In this document: piece by piece, positions 1 through 6,831 of the stretch
Position numbering within the stretch: the first letter of the stretch is position 1
Layout of the letters: the number at the start of each line of letters is the position of its first letter
Source of the DNA: Rhodospirillales bacterium
GTDB lineage: Bacteria > Pseudomonadota > Alphaproteobacteria > Rhodospirillales > Casp-alpha2
DNA length: 7,611 bases
Direction of reading: 5' to 3'
Assembly: GCA_028282185.1 (NCBI GenBank)
Contig: JANQIJ010000152.1
Coordinates: 1-7,611, forward strand
Program-made: the position numbers and the translations under genes
The notes under the pieces: model-generated
What the model was told of the DNA's origin: nothing
The model's input: the letters and a program-made list of their open reading frames with translations, nothing else
Database searches by the model: none

Positions 1-844
<844 letters not shown>

Positions 845-860
845 GAGAGGACGTCAGACC

Positions 861-1481
<621 letters not shown>

Positions 1482-1551
1482 TCCAGATCCGATCCTCGAA
1501 TCCAACCAAACGCTCGAAGCAACAAGAACCAATCAATGGAAGGAACCATTC

Positions 1552-2661
1552 ATGGCCGCCAACAAGAAACTGCTGATGCTGCCCGGTGACGGCATCGGTC
1601 CGGAAGTGATGAACCAGGTCCGTGTCCTGATCGATTGGATGGACCGTCGCCGCCATGTCTCGTTCGACGTGACCGATGGCTTGGTTGGAGGAGCGGCGAT
1701 CGACGCCCATGGCACGTCGCTTGCCGATAACACATTGGCCGACGCCATGGCCGTGGACGCGGTTCTCCTGGGCGCCGTCGGCGGCCCGAAATGGGACGGC
1801 GTGGCCCGCGACATCCGACCGGAAGCGGGCCTTCTGAAACTGCGCAAGGAAATGGACCTGTTCGCCAACCTGCGGCCGGCGACGGTCGTTCCAGCCTTGG
1901 CCAAATCGTCGAGCCTCAAGGAAGAGCTGGTTTCCGGCCTGGATATCCTGATCGTTCGCGAACTGACCGGCGGCGTCTATTTCGGCGAACCGCGCGGCAT
2001 CGAAACGCTTGCCGACGGCACACGCCGCGCCGTCGACACCCAGGTCTATACGGATGGCGAGATCGAACGCGTCTGTCGCATCGCCTTCGAACTTGCCGGC
2101 AAGCGGTCCGGGAAGGTGCATTCGGCGGAAAAAGCCAACGTTATGGAAACCGGCGTTTTGTGGCGCGAGGTTGCCGGTCAAGTCGCCAAGGACTTCCCCG
2201 ACATCGAATTCCACAACATACTGGCCGACAATTGCGCCATGCAGTTGGTGCGCTGGCCGAAGCAGTTCGACGTCCTGGTCACAGACAACCTGTTCGGCGA
2301 CATTCTGTCCGACTGCGCCGCCATGCTGACGGGATCGCTGGGCATGTTGCCGTCCGCCTCCCTGGGTGCGGCGGACAGCGACGGCCGGCGCCGCGCCATG
2401 TACGAGCCGGTGCACGGCTCCGCCCCGGATATCGCCGGTCAGGATCTGGCCAATCCGCTGGCCATGGTGCAGAGCTTCGTCATGTGCCTGAAGTATTCCT
2501 TCGACATGGGCGAGGACGCCGACCTCATCGACCAGGCCTGCAAGAACGTTCTTGACGCGGGCAAACGGACCTCCGACATCGCTGAAGAGGGTGTGGGGGC
2601 CATATCGACCACAGCGATGGGCGAGGCGCTCGTCGCCGAATTGGACAGCCTGGCGGCCTGA
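1552..2661 (+). CDS. leuB: 3-isopropylmalate dehydrogenase (LeuB)
   Basis: NAD-dependent oxidative decarboxylation of 3-isopropylmalate, the third specific step of leucine synthesis, in the cytosol. The 369 residues match the family length. LPGDGIGPEV is at 10-19 and GAVGGPKWD at 74-82. By motif alignment with the Thermus enzyme the substrate-binding arginines are R98, R108 and R136, with catalytic Y143 and K194 (in SAEKANVMETG). The metal-binding aspartates are D226, D250 and D254 (in LFGDILSD). The NAD-binding YEPVHGSAPDIAG is at 284-296. The frame stays open upstream to 1465, but ATG 1552 is preferred: it gives the family N-terminus and has AAGGA (1540-1544) 7 bases upstream. The 70-base gap after leuD shows no convincing terminator, so leuCDB is likely one transcript. 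The variant resembles rhizobial-type LeuB (residues QLVRWPKQFDVLVTDNLFGD). Confidence 0.96.
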   Translation: MAANKKLLMLPGDGIGPEVMNQVRVLIDWMDRRRHVSFDVTDGLVGGAAIDAHGTSLADNTLADAMAVDAVLLGAVGGPKWDGVARDIRPEAGLLKLRKEMDLFANLRPATVVPALAKSSSLKEELVSGLDILIVRELTGGVYFGEPRGIETLADGTRRAVDTQVYTDGEIERVCRIAFELAGKRSGKVHSAEKANVMETGVLWREVAGQVAKDFPDIEFHNILADNCAMQLVRWPKQFDVLVTDNLFGDILSDCAAMLTGSLGMLPSASLGAADSDGRRRAMYEPVHGSAPDIAGQDLANPLAMVQSFVMCLKYSFDMGEDADLIDQACKNVLDAGKRTSDIAEEGVGAISTTAMGEALVAELDSLAA

Positions 2662-2666
2662 CCTCC

Positions 2667-2690
2667 CGGGCGACGTTGCCGCGTCGCCCG
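2667..2690 (+). terminator. Terminator-like GC hairpin after leuB
   Basis: CGGGCGACG (2667-2675) and CGTCGCCCG (2682-2690) form a perfect 9-bp stem with a six-base loop, starting 5 bases after the leuB stop. No T-tract follows: the next bases begin ATGTTGGATG. It may weaken read-through, stabilise the leu mRNA 3' end or just separate leuB from the kinase; intrinsic termination is uncertain. Confidence 0.4.
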
Positions 2691-2708
2691 ATGTTGGATG
2701 AAAAACCG

Positions 2709-4283
2709 ATGCCGCTGGCGAAACACACGAAGGCCGAGGATGGGGCCCGCGCGACCGACGAAAGCGGGTCCGGCGGCGCTGCCGAGGTCACCTCGCCCGA
2801 CTGGCAGGCCATCGCCGACGCTCTGGACGTCGCCATTTCCGCCTATGACGCGGACGACCGTCTGATTGTCTTCAACAAGGCCTATGCGGAAGCGCAGCAG
2901 ACCCCGGGCGCCGGTCTTGAGCCGGGCATGCATATGCTGGAAGTTCTCGAAGCTTTCGCCCGGCAAGGCCGCTATGGCGCGGGGAATCCGAAGAAACTCG
3001 CCGAGAAGCGGTATCGCGACATTCTTGACGCGCGCCGCGCGGGCCGGCCCGAGGAAATACGCGGGCGCGGCGGCAAGACCATGATCCGCGAACGCTTTCC
3101 GCTGGCCGGCGGCGGCGTTGCGTCGGTCAGCCATAATATCGCCCGCCGCAAGCAGTTGGAACGGGAGTTGTCCGACACCTCGGCAATCCTGTCGACGACC
3201 TTCAAGACCTTGGACCAGCCGGCCTGCGTCTGGGATGGGGAGCGGCGCCTGGTCGCCTGGAACGACAGGTTCGGAGAAATGACCGGCGTGCCCGTCGAAG
3301 AGATCAAGGCCGGGATGCATTCGCGCGACTTCTTGCTGTGCTGCGCGGAGAACGGTCTGCTCGGCGACGGCGACCCGGAAGCCCTGGCCGCCGAACGTTT
3401 CGAGGCGATCTGGTCGGGCAATCTGGACCTGAATGACGAAATCCGGCGCACGGACGGGCGGGTATACGATGTCCATCGCGGCCCCCTGCCCGACGGCGGC
3501 ATGGTTTCCATGTTCAACGATGTCACCGACCGCGAACGCGCGGCCGACGACCTGCGTGACGCCCGGGTTGCGGCGGAAACCGCCAATGCGACGAGGACCG
3601 CATTTCTTGCCAACATGAGCCACGAATTGCGCACGCCATTGAACGCGATCATCGGCTTCGCCGAATTGATGATGCGCGCGGGCGACAACAGCCCGGAATT
3701 CTACAAGGGCTATTCGGCCGATATCCGAACCAGCGCCAATCGCTTGTTGGATATCATCAACGACCTGCTTGACCTGTCGAAGATCGAATCCGGCCGGATC
3801 GAGGTCCAACCGGTTCCGCTCAACCTCAACCAAGCCATACAGGATTGCCTGGACATGATCCAGCAGACGGACGGCGCGGAAGGCTTGGCATTCGTCAACG
3901 ATGTCCCGGCAGACTTCCCATCCATGATCACGGACGAAAGCCTGATCCACCAAATTCTCCTGAACTTGCTGTCCAATGCGCTGAAGGCGACGCCGGACGG
4001 CGGTACTGTCACCGTCTCGGCCAAGCAGAACGATGACGCCACCTTCGAGCTTGCCGTTATCGATACGGGCGTCGGCATGCCCGGCGACGTTATGGCGACG
4101 ATCATGGATCCCTATGGCGGCACCGGCGACAGCTATGTCCGCGCCGCCAAGGGCACGGGGCTCGGCCTCAGCATCGTGCAGCGCCAGACCGTTCTATTGA
4201 AGGGCCGCTTCGACATTGACAGCACGCCCCAGGCGGGAACCGCGATCCGTCTGACCCTGCCGATGGTCCTGTCAGTCGACTGA
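2709..4283 (+). CDS. Soluble two-PAS sensor histidine kinase, orphan
   Basis: Predicted cytoplasmic sensor kinase that autophosphorylates on His and passes the phosphate to a response regulator; signal and partner are unknown. With the start at 2709 it has 524 residues. A PAS-like fold spans about 31-145 (DALDVAISAYDADDRLIVFN) and a second about 155-273 (QPACVWDGERRLVAWN). A short helical linker then leads to a HisKA domain with SHELRTPLNAIIGFAEL, the phospho-acceptor being H305. The ATPase domain has an N box with N419 and N423, a G1 box DTGVGM (452-457) and a G2 box GTGLGL (482-487), so it looks catalytically complete. There is no membrane segment, receiver domain or HPt domain. The frame extends to a TTG at 2676, but that codon sits in the loop of the preceding hairpin. 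ATG 2691 directly abuts the hairpin without a Shine-Dalgarno, so ATG 2709, with a weak GGA upstream, is preferred; 2691 is the alternative. Confidence 0.88.
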   Translation: MPLAKHTKAEDGARATDESGSGGAAEVTSPDWQAIADALDVAISAYDADDRLIVFNKAYAEAQQTPGAGLEPGMHMLEVLEAFARQGRYGAGNPKKLAEKRYRDILDARRAGRPEEIRGRGGKTMIRERFPLAGGGVASVSHNIARRKQLERELSDTSAILSTTFKTLDQPACVWDGERRLVAWNDRFGEMTGVPVEEIKAGMHSRDFLLCCAENGLLGDGDPEALAAERFEAIWSGNLDLNDEIRRTDGRVYDVHRGPLPDGGMVSMFNDVTDRERAADDLRDARVAAETANATRTAFLANMSHELRTPLNAIIGFAELMMRAGDNSPEFYKGYSADIRTSANRLLDIINDLLDLSKIESGRIEVQPVPLNLNQAIQDCLDMIQQTDGAEGLAFVNDVPADFPSMITDESLIHQILLNLLSNALKATPDGGTVTVSAKQNDDATFELAVIDTGVGMPGDVMATIMDPYGGTGDSYVRAAKGTGLGLSIVQRQTVLLKGRFDIDSTPQAGTAIRLTLPMVLSVD

Positions 4284-4314
4284 CGGTCCCGCCCTGCCGG
4301 CTTCCCCTTTAGAC

Positions 4315-4343
4315 TTGCGGACGGCGACAAAAAGGCGTATCCC
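4315..4343 (+). promoter_or_regulatory. Weak candidate promoter for the asd leader
   Basis: TTGCGG (4315-4320) and TATCCC (4338-4343) are 17 bases apart and resemble a sigma-70-type promoter. Transcription would start near 4350, so the leader ATG at 4351 would be leaderless or nearly so. The match is poor at -10. The promoter could instead lie inside the kinase gene, or the leader could be reached by read-through. Confidence 0.25.
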
Positions 4344-4350
4344 ATCGCTC

Positions 4351-4428
4351 ATGAACACCCGCGTGCAAATTTTCGCCCGTCTGCCGAAGACCACAGGCAC
4401 GACCAAAACCGCCACCAAAACGGGGTGA
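4351..4428 (+). CDS. Putative Thr/Lys-rich leader peptide of an asd attenuator (25 aa)
   Basis: A short frame runs from ATG 4351 to TGA 4426-4428 and encodes 25 residues. Its second half reads KTTGTTKTATKT (codons 4387-4422): 7 Thr and 3 Lys in 12 consecutive codons. Another Thr codon at 4357 brings Thr to 8 of 25. Such control-codon runs are the hallmark of leader peptides in ribosome-mediated attenuation, as in E. coli ThrL, and Thr and Lys are both end products of the pathway that runs through Asd, encoded just downstream. The stop codon directly abuts the putative antiterminator segment (4429-4437), the position needed for a terminating ribosome to mask it. Weak points: the nearest Shine-Dalgarno-like AAGG (4332-4335) is 15 bases from the ATG, and GTG 4363 is an alternative start. 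The peptide itself probably has no function beyond being translated. The assignment is inference from sequence; I am not aware of a described case for asd. Confidence 0.68.
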   Translation: MNTRVQIFARLPKTTGTTKTATKTG

Positions 4429-4470
4429 CGCGGGCCGGAATTGTCGCGCAATCATGCAAAACGGCCCGCG
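4429..4470 (+). promoter_or_regulatory. Candidate antiterminator helix of the asd attenuator
   Basis: CGCGGGCCG at 4429-4437 is identical to 4480-4488 in the terminator 3' arm and perfectly complementary to CGGCCCGCG at 4462-4470 in the terminator 5' arm. It can therefore form a 9-bp helix that excludes the terminator. The enclosed 24-base loop can hold a small ATTG/CAAT hairpin (4440-4452). The segment starts right after the leader stop codon. A ribosome stalled on the Thr/Lys run would leave it free (read-through), while a ribosome at the stop would cover it (termination). A possible earlier pairing is CCCGCGT (4358-4364) with ACGCGGG (4428-4434), matching a classical 1:2 helix. Confidence 0.62.
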
Positions 4471-4491
4471 GATGCATCCCGCGGGCCGTTT
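4459..4491 (+). terminator. Strong intrinsic terminator upstream of asd
   Basis: AAACGGCCCGCGG (4459-4471) and CCGCGGGCCGTTT (4479-4491) form a perfect 13-bp stem with a 7-base loop. The 3' arm runs into TTTGCGTT, a moderate T-rich tail. It is 175 bases after the kinase stop and 80 bases before the asd start. It could simply end the kinase transcript. The Thr/Lys leader frame and the competing 4429-4437 segment favour a conditional terminator controlling asd. Confidence 0.75.
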
Positions 4492-4523
4492 GCGTTAGAC
4501 TAGGGTAATAGTCGAAAGCTGCG

Positions 4524-4554
4524 TCCGGCGGGATCGCGTTCCGGGGCCGCCGGA
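4524..4554 (+). promoter_or_regulatory. Hairpin directly before the asd Shine-Dalgarno
   Basis: TCCGGCGG (4524-4531) pairs perfectly with CCGCCGGA (4547-4554) around a 15-base loop. The asd ribosome-binding sequence AAGGAG (4557-4562) begins just after the stem, 9 bases before ATG 4572. The helix leaves the site exposed, so it may keep it single-stranded or protect a processed 5' end. A smaller GACTA/TAGTC hairpin lies at 4498-4513. No role can be read from sequence alone. Confidence 0.35.
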
Positions 4555-4571
4555 AGAAGGAGTATCAGAAC

Positions 4572-5603
4572 ATGGGTTACAAGGTTGCCGTCGTCGGCGC
4601 CACGGGCAACGTGGGCCGCGAAGTCCTGCAGATCATGGCGGAACGGGACTTTCCGGCGGATGAAGTGGTCGCGCTGGCCTCGTCGCGGTCCGTCGGCCGG
4701 GAAGTTTCCTATGGCGAGGACGCGGTTCTCAAGGTTCAGGATCTGGCGACCTTCGATTTCACCGGGACGGACATCGTGCTGTCGTCACCGGGAGCCAAGG
4801 TGTCGTCGGAGTTTTCGCCCAAGGCGGCCGCCGCCGGCGCCGTCGTTGTCGACAATACGTCGCACTTCCGCATGGACCCGGACGTGCCCCTGGTCGTGCC
4901 GGAAGTGAACCCGGACGCGCTCGCCGGCTATGCCAAGAAAAACATCATCGCCAACCCCAATTGCTCGACGATCCAGATGGTCGCCGCGCTGAAGCCGCTG
5001 CACGACCTGCAACCGATCACACGGATCGTTGTCTCGACCTATCAGTCGGTGTCCGGCGCCGGCAAGGACGGCATGGACGAACTGTTCAACCAAACACGCG
5101 GCATTTATGCCAACGAGCCGTTCCACAAGTATCAGGAAAAATTCACCAAGCAGATGGCCTTCAACGTCATCCCGCATATCGACAAGTTCATGGACGACGG
5201 ATCGACCAAGGAAGAATGGAAAATGGTGGTCGAAACCAGGAAGATCCTGGACCCGGACATCCAAGTCCACGCGACCTGTGTCCGCGTGCCGGTCTTCGTC
5301 GGCCATGCGGAAGCGGTCAACGTTGAATTCGAATTTCCGGTAACCGAAGAAGAAGCCCGGACGGCGCTTCGCAATGCGCCGGGGGTCAGCGTCGTCGATC
5401 ACCGGGCCGACGAAGGCTATGTCACGCCCGTCGAATGCGCCGGCGAGGACGCGGTCTATGTCTCGCGCATCCGCAAGGACCCGACGGTCGACCACGGCCT
5501 TGCCATGTGGGTGGTGTCGGACAACCTGCGCAAGGGCGCGGCCTTGAACACCGTGCAGATTGCCGAAGAACTGATCCGTTCCTACATGCAGAAAGCGGCC
5601 TAG
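4572..5603 (+). CDS. asd: Aspartate-semialdehyde dehydrogenase (Asd)
   Basis: NADPH-dependent reduction of aspartyl-4-phosphate to aspartate 4-semialdehyde, the branch-point intermediate for lysine/diaminopimelate, methionine, threonine and isoleucine. The 343 residues fit the bacterial enzyme. The dinucleotide-binding GATGNVG is at 9-15 and SSRSVG at 37-42. The catalytic cysteine is C131 in NPNCSTIQ (codon 4962-4964), YQSVSGAG is at 157-164, and H245 in FVGHAE is the likely acid/base histidine. ATG 4572 is supported by AAGGAG (4557-4562) 9 bases upstream and by the family N-terminus. Upstream is a 288-base region with a Thr/Lys-rich leader frame and mutually exclusive hairpins, pointing to attenuation. 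The stop is embedded in a small GCGGCC/GGCCGC stem (5595-5612). The gene appears intact. Confidence 0.97.
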   Translation: MGYKVAVVGATGNVGREVLQIMAERDFPADEVVALASSRSVGREVSYGEDAVLKVQDLATFDFTGTDIVLSSPGAKVSSEFSPKAAAAGAVVVDNTSHFRMDPDVPLVVPEVNPDALAGYAKKNIIANPNCSTIQMVAALKPLHDLQPITRIVVSTYQSVSGAGKDGMDELFNQTRGIYANEPFHKYQEKFTKQMAFNVIPHIDKFMDDGSTKEEWKMVVETRKILDPDIQVHATCVRVPVFVGHAEAVNVEFEFPVTEEEARTALRNAPGVSVVDHRADEGYVTPVECAGEDAVYVSRIRKDPTVDHGLAMWVVSDNLRKGAALNTVQIAEELIRSYMQKAA

Positions 5604-5620
5604 GCCGGCCGCGAAGGGGC

Positions 5621-5656
5621 ATGCCGGGAACAGGAACGGGAACGGGCAGCAGATGA
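5621..5656 (+). CDS. Possible 11-codon minicistron overlapping the cytochrome start
   Basis: ATG 5621 opens an 11-codon frame (MPGTGTGTGSR) whose TGA (5654-5656) overlaps the cytochrome ATG (5653-5655) as ATGA, the arrangement seen in translational coupling. The GTGTGT content simply reflects a hexamer repeat in the DNA. It may be chance; no preceding Shine-Dalgarno is convincing beyond GAAGGGG (5613-5619), which is very close. Confidence 0.2.
   Translation: MPGTGTGTGSR
5625..5648 (+). repeat. Four-copy degenerate hexamer repeat before the cytochrome gene
   Basis: CGGGAA, CAGGAA, CGGGAA and CGGGCA are tandem from 5625 to 5648, ending 4 bases before ATG 5653. Each unit carries a purine-rich GGGA/AGGA that could serve as a ribosome-binding core, the best placed being CGGGAA at 5637-5642. 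Copy number could vary by slippage and shift start-site spacing. Confidence 0.6.
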
Positions 5657-6183
5657 ACGACCAGGCAAACACGGCGCCGGGCGCCCCGTCAGGCGAGGCG
5701 CCGGCGTCCAGCCGGGCCGGTCTATGGGTCGGCCTGGCGGTGACCGCGTTCTGCATCGCCGTGATTACCTATATCGCCGTGACCCGGCCGACGGGGACCA
5801 GCCTGGCCGATGCCGAAAACAAGGCGCAGGTCGACCTCGGCCGGGTGACCTATCAGCAGCATTGCATGGACTGTCACGGCGAGCGGTTGAAGGGCAAGCC
5901 GACCTGGCACCGGACCATCAAGTCGCAGAACCAGGCCGGAACGCCGTTGAACGCCGACGGCGTGACCTGGCACCTGTCGGACCAGCGCCTGTTCTCTGCC
6001 ATCGCCACGGGCGTGCGGGTCAAGGGCGAAAAGACCAAGCAGATCCACGACGTGCCCTTCGCCGGCACGGTTTCGGACGACGAAATCTGGGCGCTGATCG
6101 CCTACTTCAAGACGACCTGGACGGCGCGGCAACTGCATTCCCAGCAAGAAACCACGCTGCGCGAGATGGGCCAGGCGCGCTAG
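5653..6183 (+). CDS. Membrane-anchored c-type cytochrome, no obvious axial Met
   Basis: Predicted small electron-transfer protein of 176 residues. A polar N-terminus is followed by one hydrophobic segment (about 24-43, LWVGLAVTAFCIAVITYIAV) with no cleavage signal evident, so it is probably anchored in the inner membrane with a periplasmic haem domain. The single haem-attachment motif is CMDCH (71-75). The C-terminal LSD..LF and VSDDEIWALIAYFKTTW (140-156) match class I cytochrome c domains. In that class an axial Met normally sits in an MPxF-like motif before the SDxEI helix. Here the stretch reads IHDVPFAGTVSDDEI, with no Met between residues 73 and 171, and H132 nearby. It follows asd by 49 bases, with no functional link apparent. 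Redox partner unknown. The stop codon TAG coincides with the start of an IS-end-like palindrome. Confidence 0.87.
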   Translation: MNDQANTAPGAPSGEAPASSRAGLWVGLAVTAFCIAVITYIAVTRPTGTSLADAENKAQVDLGRVTYQQHCMDCHGERLKGKPTWHRTIKSQNQAGTPLNADGVTWHLSDQRLFSAIATGVRVKGEKTKQIHDVPFAGTVSDDEIWALIAYFKTTWTARQLHSQQETTLREMGQAR

Positions 6184-6213
6184 AGCATTTCAGGCTTAGA
6201 TTGAAATTGCTCT
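6180..6213 (+). repeat. IS630-end-like palindrome at the cytochrome stop codon
   Basis: Starting with CTAG at 6180-6183, AGAGCATTTCA (6182-6192) pairs with TGAAATTGCTCT (6202-6213) with one bulged T, forming an 11-bp imperfect stem and a 9-base loop. There is no T-tract after it. CTAGAGCAT is shared with the IS630-type element boundary at 7513-7521, followed by a loosely similar AT-richer stretch. It may be a relic or miniature element derived from such an IS, or an mRNA 3'-end structure. The right side ends GCTCTGG, so a matching TA duplication is not seen. The rest of 6214-6329 shows only a CCGCC/GGCGG hairpin (6235-6251) and a weak promoter-like pair. Confidence 0.4.
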
Positions 6214-6251
6214 GGCCCCGAAGATACAGCCAGACCGCCCCACCTTGGCGG

Positions 6252-6281
6252 TTGACGCAACCCCCGATTGTCGCGAATCAT
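6252..6281 (+). promoter_or_regulatory. Weak candidate promoter for the coiled-coil gene
   Basis: TTGACG (6252-6257) and AATCAT (6276-6281) are separated by 18 bases, about 50 bases before ATG 6330. The -35 match is good and the -10 is partial (4 of 6). A 146-base gap after the cytochrome gene makes a separate promoter reasonable, but the call rests on two hexamers. Confidence 0.25.
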
Positions 6282-6329
6282 GACGGCTGGAAGGGCCTTC
6301 CGGGGGGAGGTCTTCGCCGGAGTGAACGT

Positions 6330-6752
6330 ATGTCTGATCCGACCGTCGAGAAACTGCAGCAGGACCTGCAGAAGCATCGCGAGTTATTGTCCGCCGCCAA
6401 TGATGAAATCGAAAGCCTGCGCGACCAGATCGGACAATGCGCGACCACCATACTGGAAACCGTCATGTTGGAGGACAGCCAGGGCGAGGAAATCGATTTC
6501 CTGCGCGCCCGGGTGACGGAGCTGGAGACGATCCTCGTCCGTTCCGAGGAACAGAGCAAGGCGGCGGAACAGGTCATCGCCCAGATGCGCGGCGCCATGG
6601 ACCGCATGCAGGAAACCATCAAGCGGGTCGCCGGCGAGGCGCGTGTCACCGCGACGGCGACGGATCTGACGGCGCGCCTGCAGGAACTGGAAGACGTCAT
6701 CGACACCGCCCCCATGCCCGACGACCTGGAGCGCCTGATCGGCCCCGATTGA
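6330..6752 (+). CDS. Hypothetical coiled-coil protein, 140 aa
   Basis: I do not recognise this protein. It has 140 residues, highly charged and predicted almost wholly helical, with heptad-like spacing of hydrophobic residues in VEKLQQDLQKHRELL (6-20), IDFLRARVTELETILV (56-71) and AAEQVIAQMRGAMDRM (79-94). It ends in a short acidic, Pro-containing tail (PMPDDLERLIGPD). No signal peptide, membrane segment or catalytic motif is seen, so it is probably a cytosolic self-associating or scaffold protein. ATG 6330 is chosen because GGAG (6319-6322) lies 7 bases upstream. The frame is open further upstream, but that part overlaps the cytochrome gene in another frame. Codon use looks like that of its neighbours. 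A GGCGGC/GCCGCC hairpin (6779-6794) follows the stop. Confidence 0.72.
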   Translation: MSDPTVEKLQQDLQKHRELLSAANDEIESLRDQIGQCATTILETVMLEDSQGEEIDFLRARVTELETILVRSEEQSKAAEQVIAQMRGAMDRMQETIKRVAGEARVTATATDLTARLQELEDVIDTAPMPDDLERLIGPD

Positions 6753-6778
6753 TCCCCGGATCGGCGTCAGGAAACGCT

Positions 6779-6794
6779 GGCGGCCTGAGCCGCC
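6779..6794 (+). other. GC hairpin between coiled-coil and SOUL genes
   Basis: GGCGGC (6779-6784) and GCCGCC (6789-6794) form a perfect 6-bp stem with a four-base loop, 26 bases after the coiled-coil stop and 38 before the next ATG. Without a T-tract it is not a convincing intrinsic terminator. Confidence 0.3.
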
Positions 6795-6831
6795 CCCTGA
6801 TCCACGGGCCGGCCGCCGCCGTACCAAGGTC

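Noticed and set aside
1482..1551. Promoter or attenuator in the leuD-leuB gap
   Set aside because: Only 70 bases, with no stable hairpin, no Leu-rich frame and no convincing promoter pair.
2439..3953. Long - strand open frame (504 codons) opposite the end of leuB and most of the kinase gene
   Set aside because: It lies opposite well-supported genes and shows no recognisable motif. Long antisense frames are expected in GC-rich coding DNA.
4284..4571. Lysine riboswitch upstream of asd
   Set aside because: The multi-helix lysine aptamer consensus is not seen, and the region is explained better by a peptide-leader attenuator.
4785..5756. - strand open frame (323 codons) opposite asd
   Set aside because: Antisense shadow of asd and the cytochrome start, with no recognisable domain.
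5724..6329. Upstream extension of the coiled-coil frame through the cytochrome gene
   Set aside because: This part is out of frame with the clear cytochrome gene. The sequence becomes protein-like only from ATG 6330, which has its own Shine-Dalgarno.
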